A DNA stretch of 64,000 nucleotides, taken from NCBI GenBank assembly GCA_046290435.1, contig JBKAGO010000045.1, forward strand, positions 1 to 64,000, given 5' to 3'. The notes beneath the pieces are model-generated. The model did not search any database and was not told the origin of the DNA. It saw nothing but the letters and a program-made list of their open reading frames with translations. The translations under genes and the position numbers were made by a program. This DNA is from CAVQUE01 sp046290435. Its GTDB lineage: Bacteria > Actinomycetota > Acidimicrobiia > Acidimicrobiales > UBA8592. Numbering within the stretch: the first letter of the stretch is position 1; every line of letters starts with the position of its first letter. This document shows positions 23,919 through 33,018 of the stretch, one piece after another.

Positions 23919-24455
23919 TCAGCCCGTCACGCCGATCGGGTTCGGTAGCACGGCGCCGAGTAGGTCGTCCCAGGTGCTGATCCCGCAGCCGTTGGTGCGG
24001 TCCACGGTGGTGTCGACCGGCTGTTCGTCGAGGGTGCCGGTGATGACGGCGACATCCGGCCCGCCGTACTGCTCGGTGCAGACCTGATCGGCCGGCGGGC
24101 CCTCGATCAGTCGGGTCTGCACCTCGGGCTCGGCCAGGGCGAGGCAGGCGGTGCTCTCGTCGAGCTCGACATCGCCGGTGATGGTGGCCGTGTCACCCAG
24201 GCAGGTGATGCGATAGGTGAACGACACGCCCTCCTCGGGATGCTCGTAGGTGATGTTCAGGTCGGCAATGGGGTAGGGGCCGCCGCCGATCGGTTCGTCG
24301 CCGTCGCCGTCGCCATCGGTCGCATCGTCATCGGTTGCAGCGCCGTCGTCGGCTGCCGGGTCGCCGGTACTGACCGTCTCGTCGTCGTCGCCGCACCCGG
24401 CGGCGAGGACCGCCGTGGTCAGCAGCGCCAGGGCCAAGAGGAGGACTCGTCGCAT
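23919..24455 (-). CDS. Lipoprotein with a subtilisin-inhibitor-like (SSI) domain
   Basis: A 178-residue lipoprotein: signal MRRVLLLALALL and lipobox LAAGC (Cys21), an Asp/Thr-rich linker (about 22-55), then about 110 residues whose C-terminal half reads CTEQYGGPDVAVITG ... VDRTNGCGISTWD. That arrangement (Cys, YGGP, a TG strand, D/NGC, WD) is characteristic of the Streptomyces subtilisin inhibitor fold. A surface-anchored protease inhibitor is therefore likely, and a secreted S1 protease lies 1.7 kb downstream. The reactive-site bond cannot be assigned with confidence, so inhibition of that protease is speculation. Confidence 0.75.
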   Translation of the reverse strand: MRRVLLLALALLTTAVLAAGCGDDDETVSTGDPAADDGAATDDDATDGDGDGDEPIGGGPYPIADLNITYEHPEEGVSFTYRITCLGDTATITGDVELDESTACLALAEPEVQTRLIEGPPADQVCTEQYGGPDVAVITGTLDEQPVDTTVDRTNGCGISTWDDLLGAVLPNPIGVTG

Positions 24456-24563
24456 CGTGGGGCCTTTCGTCGCAGGGCTTCGGCATCGACGCCGAAGGGT
24501 TGTCATGGGCTTGTGACGGCTCGGACACCGTGCTGAGTTCCCGGAACGGGCGATCGCGACACC

Positions 24564-24569
24564 TACGTT
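24564..24569 (+). promoter_or_regulatory. Probable -10 box (TACGTT)
   Basis: The string cctacgttg is identical to that before the Asp-rich protein gene (9463-9471). It lies 43 bases ahead of the GTG at 24612 and faces the downstream gene. Confidence 0.3.
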
Positions 24570-24611
24570 GCCGATCGTGGTTCGGCGGGCCGGGCCGGCT
24601 CGGTCACGGCG

Positions 24612-26525
24612 GTGGCGTCGACGCCCCGTATCTGGCAGGTTTTCCGGACGGGGACACGAGGAGGGACGTTGCTCGCTGCGACCGGATATCAGACGAATGC
24701 GGTGCTCGTCACCATCGCGGCCATCACGACCGCTGTCGCAGCTGTCGTGATGGTGTGGACCTGGCGGGTTCGCCGGCCGCCGCGCCCGGCCACCGGCCCG
24801 GCGACCCCCGAACTCGGCCCGGAGACCCCGGCGATCGTCGATCTGCTCACCGGCGGGTTCGTCGTCGAGGACGATGCTGTCCCGGCGACCCTCGTCGATC
24901 TCGCCGCCCGCCGCTGGTGCACCATCGAGGAGGTCGCCGGTGGTCACGTCATCGTGCGTCTGCGACGGGCATCTCCCGGGAAGGGCCCGCTCACGCCCTA
25001 CGAGCAGCGGATCCTGCGCCACCTCGAGGCCAAGGCGGTCGACGGCATCGCCCCCGCCGAGGCGCTCACCCTCGGAGCGGAGGGAGCGACCCGGCGGTGG
25101 TGGAAGGGGTTCGTGCGTGAGGTCAACGCCCACGCCGGCGAGCTGGGACTGGCCGTGCGCCGTTGGGACATCGGTCACCTGGCGATGATCTGGTTGCCGC
25201 TCCTGATCGCATGGCTGGCGGCCGGAGTCGCCGTTGCCGCCGCCGAGACCGTCGAGGATCCCGCCGCCTGGGGTGAGCCCGCCACGGTGGGGTTGGGGCT
25301 CGTGGGCGTGGCCGTCCTCGGACTCACCGAGATCGCACGGCGTATCTCCTTCTCCGATGCGCGCTCCGAGACGCCCGCAGGCATGGAGGCGGCATCGCGC
25401 TGGCTCGGGGTCCGGCAGTGGATGGCCGACAACGCGTCGTTCCATGACAAGTCAGCGGCATCGGTGGTGCTGTGGGAACGTCAGCTCTCCTACGCCACGG
25501 CGATGGGACTGGCCCCGGAGGTGCAACGGCAACTCCCCTTCGAGGCCGATCACGATCGTCATGCATGGAGCCGCGCCACCGGCAACTGGCGGCGGGTGCA
25601 CATCCGCTATGCAGCCTTCACGCCGTCGTGGGGAGAACGTCCGTGGGTCGTCGCGTTCTCTGCGCTCGTCCGAGGCGGGCTGGCCGGCGTCGCGGCGTGG
25701 TTCGGGTTGCGGTTGGCCCGCGACGAGTTCGACACTTCGGCCCTGCCGGAACCGTGGCCCGATCGGGTGCCACTCGTCGGTCTCGCCGTGGCCGTCGCCG
25801 CGCTGGCGATCGTGGCCTGGCAGCTGTACCGGCTGGTGCTCGGCCTGTCCGACCTGTTCGCCCGCGTCGAGGTCGAGGGCGAGCTGGTCCGCAAGCGCCG
25901 GTTCCTCAGCGGCCACCGGCTCCCGGACCCGCTCGAGGCGGTGATCTGGTCCGGCAACGACTCCCATGGTCGGCGGCGCGACAGCTCTCGCGAGGAACGG
26001 CGGCACCTGGCCGTCGACGACGGCAGCGACGACAGCATCGTCGCCTATCGGGTCGACCCGACCCGCTACGGAGAGGTCCGCGAAGGTGCTCGCGTGCGGT
26101 TGCGGGTGAGCCCCCGCCTGGGCTGGGTGGCCGAGGCCGTCGAGCTCGAGCCGCCGCCCGACATCGAGCACGCGGGTCCGGTCGACGAACGAGCGGGCGA
26201 GATGCTGGCCATGCTCTCCGGTCGGCTCGGCACGGTGTTCGCCGCGGCCGGCGCGAGCGCGGCTCAGAACCCGCAGCTGGCTGCGTCGCTCGACCAGCAC
26301 GGCGGGCTCCTGCGCGAGCAGCTCGAGCGGGCGCGCCGCGAGCTCGCAGCCGCTGAGCAGCGCGGCGCGTTGGAGGGCGACGGTGCCGCACTCGCCGGCA
26401 TGATCGGCGGCATCGAGCAGATGCTCGGTGCGCTACCGCCCGAGGTGGGTCGCGACGGCGCTGGGCCGCCCGCCACCGGCTCCGCGGATGGCGCAGGCGC
26501 CGGCAACCCTGGCCCCGGGGTCTGA
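24612..26525 (+). CDS. DUF2207-like membrane protein
   Basis: A protein of up to 637 residues. Helix about 25-48 is followed by a cytoplasmic winged-helix-like region typical of DUF2207 C-termini (PAIVDLLTGGFV, PATLVDLAARRWCTIEEV, YEQRILRHLEAK). Then come two helices (about 193-215 and 224-245), two more (about 350-372 and 383-410) and a long soluble C-terminus ending in an Ala/Glu/Arg coiled-coil (LLREQLERARRELAAAEQ). Two starts are possible: the GTG at 24612, given here, with no ribosome site; or a TTG at 24669 three bases after AGGAGGG, which gives a conventional short N-terminus before the first helix. Function unknown; the family is an uncharacterised membrane group. Confidence 0.78.
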   Translation: MASTPRIWQVFRTGTRGGTLLAATGYQTNAVLVTIAAITTAVAAVVMVWTWRVRRPPRPATGPATPELGPETPAIVDLLTGGFVVEDDAVPATLVDLAARRWCTIEEVAGGHVIVRLRRASPGKGPLTPYEQRILRHLEAKAVDGIAPAEALTLGAEGATRRWWKGFVREVNAHAGELGLAVRRWDIGHLAMIWLPLLIAWLAAGVAVAAAETVEDPAAWGEPATVGLGLVGVAVLGLTEIARRISFSDARSETPAGMEAASRWLGVRQWMADNASFHDKSAASVVLWERQLSYATAMGLAPEVQRQLPFEADHDRHAWSRATGNWRRVHIRYAAFTPSWGERPWVVAFSALVRGGLAGVAAWFGLRLARDEFDTSALPEPWPDRVPLVGLAVAVAALAIVAWQLYRLVLGLSDLFARVEVEGELVRKRRFLSGHRLPDPLEAVIWSGNDSHGRRRDSSREERRHLAVDDGSDDSIVAYRVDPTRYGEVREGARVRLRVSPRLGWVAEAVELEPPPDIEHAGPVDERAGEMLAMLSGRLGTVFAAAGASAAQNPQLAASLDQHGGLLREQLERARRELAAAEQRGALEGDGAALAGMIGGIEQMLGALPPEVGRDGAGPPATGSADGAGAGNPGPGV

Positions 26526-26538
26526 CCGGTCGGCGCGA

Positions 26539-27876
26539 TCAGCCCAACAGATCGGTCACGACGTCGATCCACAGCTGGGTGGTGAGCGCGAGCGACTCGA
26601 CGTCGATGCGTTCGTCGTTGCCGTGGAAGCGCCGGGCGAAGTCGGCGGCGGCGAGGTTCGGCGAGCACAGCGCTGCGCCATAGGCGACGGCGCCGAGGTC
26701 GCGGTGCACGCGGGCGTCGGTGAAGCCGACCGTCAGCTGCGGCCTGATCGTCGAGGCGGGAAAGGGTCGTGCCACCGCACGTTGCAGGCTGTCCCACAGC
26801 GGGGTGTCGGTGGGACTGATCGAGGCCCGATCGTTCATCAGCGCCTCCACCTCGACGTGGTCGGCGAGGTCGCCCAGCGCCGCGCGCAGATGCGCCGCGA
26901 CCTCCTCGGGGCCCTCGCCGGGCATGGTGCGGATGTCGACGTCGAGGTGCACGGTGTCGGGGATGACGTTGGTCTTGGTCTGGCCCACCGAGACGTTGGG
27001 CGACATCGTCGTGTGGGTGCAGGCGTGCAGGTACCCGGCGCCGGCGGCGGGTGGCAGGCTGTCGAGGAGTTCGTCGATGCGGCCCCGGTCGAGCAGCGCG
27101 GCGCAGATGTCGGCGTCGAGCCCCATCGTCTCGACCTCGCTGCGCCAGTGCTCGTGGAACGCGGGCGCGGGCCGGTAGTCGGCCAGGCGCTGCACCACTG
27201 CGGCGGCCTTGACCAGTGCGTTGTCGGACCCGAAGGGCATGGAGCCGTGGCCGGGTGTGCCCCGCACCGTCAGGCGCCGCCAGGCCACGCCCTTCTCGCC
27301 CACCTTCATGCCGATGGTGGGCGACGTGGCCGGCCCGGCGTGCAGGCCGCCGTGCTCGGTGAGGACGTAGTCGGTGGTGATGAGGTCGGCGTGGTGGTCG
27401 GCGAGCCAGCGGGCGCCATGGGCGCTGCCGGCCTCCTCGTCGGCGACGGCGAGGAACACCAGGTCGCCGCGAGGGCGGAAACCCGACGACGCCAGATGGG
27501 CGACGGCAACCGCCATCGAGGCGGTGAGGTTCAACATGTCGACCGCGCCGCGGCCCCACACCTCGCCCGCGACGAGCTCGCCGCCGAACGGGTCGCGCGA
27601 CCAGCCCTCGGGTGTCACGGGCACGACGTCGGTGTGACCGTTCAGGCAGAGGCTGGGTGCGTCGGGATCGGTGCCCTCGATCCGGGCGATCAGCGACGTG
27701 CGCCCGGGCGCGGCATGGAAGAGCTCGTAGTCGATACCGACGCCGTCGAGGACGGTCGCGATGAGCTCGGCGTTGCGGATCTCCTGGCCGGACTCGACGG
27801 TGCCCTCGTTGACGCATGCGTTGCGGATCATCGCCTGGAGGAGCTCGACGGTGCGGTTCGTGCGGTCCGTGGTCAT
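26539..27876 (-). CDS. M20-family metallopeptidase (ArgE/DapE-like)
   Basis: A 445-residue zinc hydrolase that cleaves an N-acyl or dipeptide bond. Metal ligands and catalytic residues are visible: His81 and Asp83 in LNGHTDVVP, Asp113 in GRGAVDML, the catalytic Glu147 and ligand Glu148 in ADEEAG, and a late His. GTPGHGSMPFG marks the dimerisation lid. Large eukaryotic-like M20 members (aminoacylase or carnosinase type) have the same order. The ATG at 27876 begins MTTDRTNRTVELL; the longer frame is not family-like. It diverges from an amino-acid ABC importer, suggesting that peptides or acylated amino acids are handled together. Confidence 0.9.
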   Translation of the reverse strand: MTTDRTNRTVELLQAMIRNACVNEGTVESGQEIRNAELIATVLDGVGIDYELFHAAPGRTSLIARIEGTDPDAPSLCLNGHTDVVPVTPEGWSRDPFGGELVAGEVWGRGAVDMLNLTASMAVAVAHLASSGFRPRGDLVFLAVADEEAGSAHGARWLADHHADLITTDYVLTEHGGLHAGPATSPTIGMKVGEKGVAWRRLTVRGTPGHGSMPFGSDNALVKAAAVVQRLADYRPAPAFHEHWRSEVETMGLDADICAALLDRGRIDELLDSLPPAAGAGYLHACTHTTMSPNVSVGQTKTNVIPDTVHLDVDIRTMPGEGPEEVAAHLRAALGDLADHVEVEALMNDRASISPTDTPLWDSLQRAVARPFPASTIRPQLTVGFTDARVHRDLGAVAYGAALCSPNLAAADFARRFHGNDERIDVESLALTTQLWIDVVTDLLG

Positions 27877-27988
27877 CGGGCACACCGTAGGTGGGGTCGG
27901 ACCCGTTTTCGTCGGACTCCGGGGCCGTCCGGCGGTGTCGCCGCGCCGTAGGAGCAATCTGGAACACGGGTCTGTCCCCCCGAGTCCC

Positions 27989-27994
27989 TAGAAT
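27989..27994 (+). promoter_or_regulatory. Probable -10 box of the amino-acid ABC operon
   Basis: TAGAAT lies 40 bases before the ATG at 28035, which is itself preceded by GAGGGAG. No convincing -35 box is visible. Confidence 0.35.
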
Positions 27995-28034
27995 CTGCGG
28001 CCTGAGCCCGGAGGGGCACGGAGGGAGAAGAACC

Positions 28035-28901
28035 ATGCGTTTCAAGTATCTGCTTGCGATCCTGCTCGCGTTCGCACTCGTGGCCGCAGCCTGCGGCGAC
28101 GACGACACCGAGGAGTCGACCGCCGCCGAAGACGGTGCGGCCGAAGACAGTGCGGCTTCGTGCGACACGCTGCCGCTGAAGACCGAAGGTGTGCTCACCG
28201 TCGCAACCGGCGAGCCGGTGTTCCCGCCCTGGATGATCGACGACGATCCCACCAACGAGCAGGGCTTCGAGAGTGCCCTGGTCTACGCGCTGGCGGCCGA
28301 GCTCGGCGTCGAGACCGTCGAGTGGGTCCGGACCGGCTTCGACGAGGCCATCGCCCCCGGCGACAAGGACTACGACTTCAACATCCAGCAGTACTCCATC
28401 ACCGCGGAGCGCGACGAGGTCGTCGACTTCTCCGATGGCTACTACCAGGTCGAGCAGGCCCTGATCGGCTCGCCCGACAGCCCCGTCGCTTCGGCGGCAA
28501 CCGTCGCCGATCTCGTCGACACCCGTTTGGGTGCGGCCATCGGCACCACCAGCCTCGACTACATCGACGAGGTCATCGCACCTTCGACCGAGGCCCAGGT
28601 GTACGACGACAACGCCGCCGCCAAGGCCGCGTTCGACGCCGGCCAGGTCGACGGCATCGTCTTCGATCTGCCCACCGCCTACTTCATCACCGCAGTCGAG
28701 ATCCCCGAGGCCTCCATCATCGGCGTGCTGCCGCGCACCGATGGCGAGCCCGAGGAGCTCGGCATGCTGTTCGAAGAGGGCAGCCCGCTCGTCCCCTGCG
28801 TCAACGATGCGCTGGCCGCACTGCGCGACGCCGGCACCATCGAAGCCATCGAGGACGAGTGGCTCAACCAGGGCGGATCCATCCCGACGCTCACCAACTG
28901 A
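28035..28901 (+). CDS. Amino-acid ABC transporter substrate-binding lipoprotein (family 3)
   Basis: A 288-residue lipoprotein with signal MRFKYLLAILLAF and lipobox VAAAC (Cys20), then an acidic linker. The SBP_bac_3 fold is shown by GVLTVATGEPVFPPWMID, GFESALVYALAAELG, FNIQQYSITAERDEVVDFS and LVDTRLGAAIGTTSLDYI. It should deliver a polar amino acid to the permease and ATPase that follow. A GAGGGAG ribosome site precedes the ATG. The usual Arg that holds the substrate carboxylate in the TxxR position appears as TAER. Substrate is not predictable. Confidence 0.93.
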   Translation: MRFKYLLAILLAFALVAAACGDDDTEESTAAEDGAAEDSAASCDTLPLKTEGVLTVATGEPVFPPWMIDDDPTNEQGFESALVYALAAELGVETVEWVRTGFDEAIAPGDKDYDFNIQQYSITAERDEVVDFSDGYYQVEQALIGSPDSPVASAATVADLVDTRLGAAIGTTSLDYIDEVIAPSTEAQVYDDNAAAKAAFDAGQVDGIVFDLPTAYFITAVEIPEASIIGVLPRTDGEPEELGMLFEEGSPLVPCVNDALAALRDAGTIEAIEDEWLNQGGSIPTLTN

Positions 28902-28943
28902 GCACGAAGACCGTAGGGACCGGGACGCAGGAGCAGGCCACCC

Positions 28944-29840
28944 GTGCCACTCCTGCGTCGCGACCGCACCCCTGACGAAACGCCGGGTACCCGACCGCCG
29001 TCCGCTCGCGGACGGCGGTCGGCCGCGTTCGGGGACTTCATGGGCGAGGAGGGAGCCAAGGGCGCCCTCGTCGCCACCGCATCGACGGTGCTGTTCTTCG
29101 GGCTGGTCATCTGGCTGATCGGGTCGAGCGAGAACTGGCCCCGGGTCCGCGACCAGTTCTTCAACCCCGACGACTTCCGCGAGGCGTGGCCCAGCGTCCT
29201 ACGGGGCTTCTGGCTGAACGTCGAGATCTTCGTCTACGCCGTCATCGCCATCCCGATCGTGTCGCTGCTGATCGCCCTGATGCGCAGCCTGCGGGGACCC
29301 GCCTTCTTCCCGGTGCGGATGCTGGCCGTCGTCTACATCGACCTCCTTCGGGGCATCCCGACGTTCCTGTTGATCGTGCTCCTGGGCTTCGGTGTCCCGT
29401 CGCTGCAGCTCGACGGCGTGCCCAACGGTGCGCTGTTCTGGGCGGTCGTGGCGCTCGTGTTGTCGTATTCGGCCTACACCGCCGAGATCCTGCGATCCGG
29501 CGTCGACGCCGTGCCCGAGAGCCAACGCTCCTCGGCGCGGGCGCTGGGGCTCACCCAGATCCAGACGCTGCGCTTCGCGATCCTCCCCCAGGCCATCCGC
29601 AATGTCGTGCCGGCGCTGATGAACACCGTGGTCAGCCTCCAAAAGGACGTCGCCCTGGTGTCGGTCGTCGGTATCCGCGACGCCTTGCGCAACGCCGAGA
29701 TCTACACCTCGCGCACGTTCAACTACACCTCCTACATCGTCGCCACGGTGCTGTTCCTGCTGTGGAGCGTTCCGCTGACCCGTTTCGTCGACTGGTACAT
29801 CGCCCGCGATCGGGCCCGTCGATCCCAGACCCAGGTGTGA
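28944..29840 (+). CDS. Amino-acid ABC transporter permease
   Basis: A 298-residue inner-membrane permease of the HisMQ type. After a polar N-terminus one helix (about 43-61) precedes the conserved domain starting LRGFWLNVEIFVYAVIAIPI. Family hallmarks are YIDLLRGIPTFLLIVLL, YSAYTAEILRSGVDAVPESQRSSARALGLT (the EAA coupling loop that contacts the ATPase) and PALMNTVVSLQKDVALVSVVG. The GTG at 28944 follows gcaggagcaggccacc. It lies 42 bases after the binding protein and abuts the ATPase gene. Confidence 0.94.
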   Translation: MPLLRRDRTPDETPGTRPPSARGRRSAAFGDFMGEEGAKGALVATASTVLFFGLVIWLIGSSENWPRVRDQFFNPDDFREAWPSVLRGFWLNVEIFVYAVIAIPIVSLLIALMRSLRGPAFFPVRMLAVVYIDLLRGIPTFLLIVLLGFGVPSLQLDGVPNGALFWAVVALVLSYSAYTAEILRSGVDAVPESQRSSARALGLTQIQTLRFAILPQAIRNVVPALMNTVVSLQKDVALVSVVGIRDALRNAEIYTSRTFNYTSYIVATVLFLLWSVPLTRFVDWYIARDRARRSQTQV

Positions 29841-29845
29841 CCTCG

Positions 29846-30631
29846 ATGGACCGACCCGACGGCGTCGCCGACGACCGACCGCACGGCACCGCCAAGCTCG
29901 AGATCGAGGGCGTCCACAAGGCCTTCGGCGACAAGCACGTCCTCAACGGCATCGACCTCGCCGTCGACGAGCACGAGGTCGTGTGCCTGATCGGCCCCAG
30001 CGGATGCGGCAAGTCCACCCTGTTGCGCTGCATCGACCTGCTCGATCGGGTCGACGCCGGCTCCGTCCGCCTCGACGGCACCGAGATCACCGGTCGCGGC
30101 GTCGACCAGAACGAGATCCGGCGCCGCATCGGCATCGTGTTCCAGTCGTTCAACCTGTTCCCCCACATGACGGTCCTCGACAACATCACCCTCGGTCCGC
30201 GACGGGCGCACAAGATGCCCAAGCGCGAAGCCGAGGAGCGCGGCCACGAACTGCTCGCCCGCTTCGGGCTCGGCGACAAGGCCAAGGAATACCCCGACCG
30301 GATGAGCGGCGGGCAGAACCAACGGGCGGCCATCGTGCGGGCCCTGATGATCGACCCCGAGGTGCTGCTGCTCGACGAGGTGACCTCGGCGCTCGATCCC
30401 GAACTCGTGGGCGAGGTGCTCGGCGTCATCCGCGAGCTCGCCGGGCGCGGCCTGACGATGGTGCTCGCCACCCACGAGATGGGCTTCGCCCGCGACGTCG
30501 CCAACCGGGTCTGCTTCCTGCACGAGGGTCGGGTGCTCGAGGCGGCGCCGCCGGCCCAGCTGTTCTCGGCGCCGGTGCACGAGCGCACCCAGCAGTTCCT
30601 GGCACGGGTGATCGAGGCCGGGCGCCTGTGA
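29846..30631 (+). CDS. Amino-acid ABC transporter ATP-binding protein
   Basis: A 261-residue ATPase of the GlnQ/HisP group. Walker A is GPSGCGKSTLL, the Q-loop FQSFNLFPHMT, the signature MSGGQNQRAAIVRAL, Walker B VLLLDEVTSALD and the H-loop THEMGFARDV. LSGGQ is replaced by MSGGQ. An ATG at 29846 is used; a GTG at 29837 would overlap the permease stop and add three residues. It completes the three-gene importer begun at 28035. Confidence 0.95.
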   Translation: MDRPDGVADDRPHGTAKLEIEGVHKAFGDKHVLNGIDLAVDEHEVVCLIGPSGCGKSTLLRCIDLLDRVDAGSVRLDGTEITGRGVDQNEIRRRIGIVFQSFNLFPHMTVLDNITLGPRRAHKMPKREAEERGHELLARFGLGDKAKEYPDRMSGGQNQRAAIVRALMIDPEVLLLDEVTSALDPELVGEVLGVIRELAGRGLTMVLATHEMGFARDVANRVCFLHEGRVLEAAPPAQLFSAPVHERTQQFLARVIEAGRL

Positions 30632-30662
30632 TCTTCGGCGATCGTGCCGGGGCCGGTCGTCG

Positions 30663-31436
30663 GTGATCCGCCTCGTCGACGATCCCGACGAGCTGCGTGC
30701 CTTCTACGGCGCCGATCCGGGACCGCACATCTACGCCCTCGCCGATCTCGACGAACCCTGTTGGTCGGCCAGCCGGTGGTACCGCGATGGCGACGCCGTG
30801 GTCGGCGTGGTGGGCCTCCCCGAGGGCGACCGTGTCGTGTACGCCGTGTCGTCGGTGGCGCCGGAGGCCACCCTGGACATGCTCGTCGAACTGGACACCG
30901 AGATCCCGGCGGCGACCCTGCTGACCGGACCGCTCGGACTCGGCGCTGCGCTCGCACGGCGGGGCGGACGGTCACTGGCCTGGAACCGCACGTACCACCG
31001 GTACGTGCTGGGCGACCTGTCGGCGATCGCCGCGGTCGACACTGGCGACGTCGTGTCGCTGGGCGTCGACGATCTCGACGAGCTCGAGGCCTTCTACGCC
31101 TCCGATCCGGGTGCGGCGTTCTTCCTGCCGTCGATGCTCGAGGACGTCACCTTCGTCGGGGTGCGTTCCGAGGGGCGCCTCGTCGCCGTGGCCGGGACCC
31201 ACGTGCTGGCTCCGCACGTGCGTGCTGCCGCCATCGGGGCGGTGCTGACCGCGCCCGAGTCCCGTGGTCGCGGCCTGGCCGCCACGGTGACCGCGGGGGT
31301 GTGGCGACGCCTCGAAGGCCGGGCGACGCTGGTGGGATTGAACTGCGCCGACCGCAACGTCGCGGCGCAGCGCGTGTACACCCGCCTCGGGTTCGAGCCG
31401 ATCCTGCAGTACGAAGAGGCCGAGATCACCGCCTGA
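30663..31436 (+). CDS. GNAT-family N-acetyltransferase
   Basis: A 257-residue acyl-CoA-dependent acetyltransferase of the FR47-like type. The C-terminal half carries the acetyl-CoA site: AAIGAVLTAPESRGRGLAA (motif A with R/Q-x-x-G-x-G/A as SRGRGLA), then LNCADRNVAAQRVYTRLGF (motif B) ending GFEPI. The N-terminal half (about 1-125) is a diverged second GNAT-like unit. The GTG at 30663 starts VIRLVDDPDELRAFY. It lies 31 bases after the ABC ATPase and may be co-transcribed. Acceptor unknown. Confidence 0.88.
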   Translation: MIRLVDDPDELRAFYGADPGPHIYALADLDEPCWSASRWYRDGDAVVGVVGLPEGDRVVYAVSSVAPEATLDMLVELDTEIPAATLLTGPLGLGAALARRGGRSLAWNRTYHRYVLGDLSAIAAVDTGDVVSLGVDDLDELEAFYASDPGAAFFLPSMLEDVTFVGVRSEGRLVAVAGTHVLAPHVRAAAIGAVLTAPESRGRGLAATVTAGVWRRLEGRATLVGLNCADRNVAAQRVYTRLGFEPILQYEEAEITA

Positions 31437-31456
31437 CCGGGGTCCGACCCCATCGT

Positions 31457-32305
31457 CTACGGGCGCGGTGGTTCGATCAGTTCGACGCACTCGCCGTCGG
31501 GGCCGTCGAAGAACAGCGCCCGCAGTTGCGGCAGGCCCGGACCCATCGTCAGGTCGACCGGTGGCGAGTAGCGGTGGGTGCCGGCATCGAGGAGCAGCTG
31601 GTGATCGCCGTCGATGTCGTCGGTGAACAGGGCGGTCCGGAAGATCCCCAGCTCGTTGGCGATCGCCGGCGGGCGCATCGGGTCGGTTTCGATCCCATCC
31701 GCCGTCGACGGATCCGTCGGCTGGGGAGGATCGGCCGGGCGGCAAACGTCGGTCAGGTGGGCCGTATCGGTCAGGTGGAACGTGAAGCCGCGCTCGGCAT
31801 CGACGGGGCGGCCCTGCGTGTCGAGCGCCAGCCCGACGACCTCGTGGTACCAGCGGCGGCTGCTCGAGATGTCGGCACAGCCCACCACGAGGCCTGCGAT
31901 GGCGGGTGCGCCCTCGACGACGATCACGGTGGTGCCGTCGGGGTCGGTGACGAGCCGCCCGCCCTCGACCAGATCGGTGGGGGTCGCGCCCTCCGGGGGC
32001 TGCGGCGCGGCGGCGACGAGGGCGACGAACCCGGTCTCGCCGATGCGGCGTGGGGTGCCGGCGGCCGGCGGCACCTGCCATTGCAGGAGGTCGAGGACCA
32101 CCCCGCTGTGGCCGGCTGCACCCTGCAGGATCCAGGCATCCCACTGCACGCGATCGAGCCCGAACGCCGCACCCGGTTGCGGCTCGTCGGGCCGGGTCCG
32201 GACCAGGGGGGTGAGGCCGAGCGTCTCGCCGTACCAGGCCAGCGACCGGTCGAGCTCCGAGCAGTTCACGTTGACGTGGTAGCAGCGCGTGACGGCGAGG
32301 GGCAT
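31457..32305 (-). CDS. VOC/glyoxalase superfamily protein (two modules)
   Basis: A 282-residue protein with two vicinal-oxygen-chelate modules. Module 1 starts RCYHVNVNCSELDRSLAWYGETLGL and includes WDAWIL; module 2 starts PAIAGLVVGCADISSSRRWYHEVVGL. The late LRALFFDGPDGECVELIEPP is a typical closing strand with the Glu metal ligand. A further half-module near FRTALFTDDIDG indicates a dioxygenase-like duplication. Substrate not predictable; possible roles are extradiol cleavage or glyoxalase chemistry. The ATG at 32305 starts MPLAVTRCYHV. It is convergent with the GNAT gene. Confidence 0.85.
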   Translation of the reverse strand: MPLAVTRCYHVNVNCSELDRSLAWYGETLGLTPLVRTRPDEPQPGAAFGLDRVQWDAWILQGAAGHSGVVLDLLQWQVPPAAGTPRRIGETGFVALVAAAPQPPEGATPTDLVEGGRLVTDPDGTTVIVVEGAPAIAGLVVGCADISSSRRWYHEVVGLALDTQGRPVDAERGFTFHLTDTAHLTDVCRPADPPQPTDPSTADGIETDPMRPPAIANELGIFRTALFTDDIDGDHQLLLDAGTHRYSPPVDLTMGPGLPQLRALFFDGPDGECVELIEPPRP

Positions 32306-32562
32306 GGCGCCATCCTGCCCGATCGGTGTCCGGCCCCGCGGCGGGCTGTGCGATGGCCGACGCGACGAAACCCGGTGCGGGAGCGGGTGGTCCGCTACCT
32401 GCGTCTGCTCGCCGAACTCGCCGAGCAGCCCGAAGGCCGAGAGGGCAAGCGCCGCCGAGCCCCCAGCCGCCGCGGAACCGCCGGGAGATGAACCGCTGGG
32501 GTGCCCGAGCGTTGGGCCCGTCTCGGTTCCGGCCGCAAGCCGCAAACCCGATGCAGGGCCAC

Positions 32563-33018
32563 GGCGCCTGGGGTCAGGTCGGCGTTGTCGCCTTTCCCGA
32601 GACGGCCGTGGTGGGGAGGTTTGGGGGCAGTGTCGTGAGCCGTCTCGGCGTTTCGCCGCTGCTGTGCAGCCCGCCGACACCGTCCGGCGACGTGCGTCCG
32701 GGAAGCGGGATGCGACGAGGGTGAGCGTGGGATCCCGGCGCGTGGAGGCCGGAGACGAGCCGGACCAGCAGGACCGTGTGTCCAGGGCGGCGGCGCCTGG
32801 GGTCAGGTCGGCGTTCTCGCTGCTCCCGAGACGGCCGTGATGAGGAGGTCGGGGGGCAGTGACGTGAGCCGTCTCGGCTTGTCGCCGCTGCTGCGCAGCC
32901 CGCCGACACCGTCCGGCGACGTGCGTCCCGGAAACCGGATGCGACCAAGGCGAACGTGGGACCCCGGCGCGTGGGAGCCGGAGACGAGCCGGACCAGCAA
33001 CACCGAGCCGGACCAGGA
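32563..33018 (-). repeat. Tandem structured repeat, family (iii), locus A (two units of about 229 bases)
   Basis: Two similar units start with ggcgcctggggtcaggtcgg at 32563 and 32792 (plus-strand view). Each contains ccgagacggc and, about 40 bases later, its complement gccgtctcgg, then the self-complementary gctgcgcagc and a cgccg/cggcg stem. On the minus strand the array begins exactly at the TAG stop of the SDR gene. The same elements occur at 62678-63104. No credible ORF runs through it. The rest of this gap (32306-32562) shows nothing I can support. Confidence 0.75.

Noticed and set aside
31439..31451. Short palindrome ggggtc-c-gacccc between convergent genes
   Set aside because: Only six-base arms in GC-rich DNA; shares the ggggtc start with family (i) but is too short to assign. 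A similar string near 27895 was treated alike.
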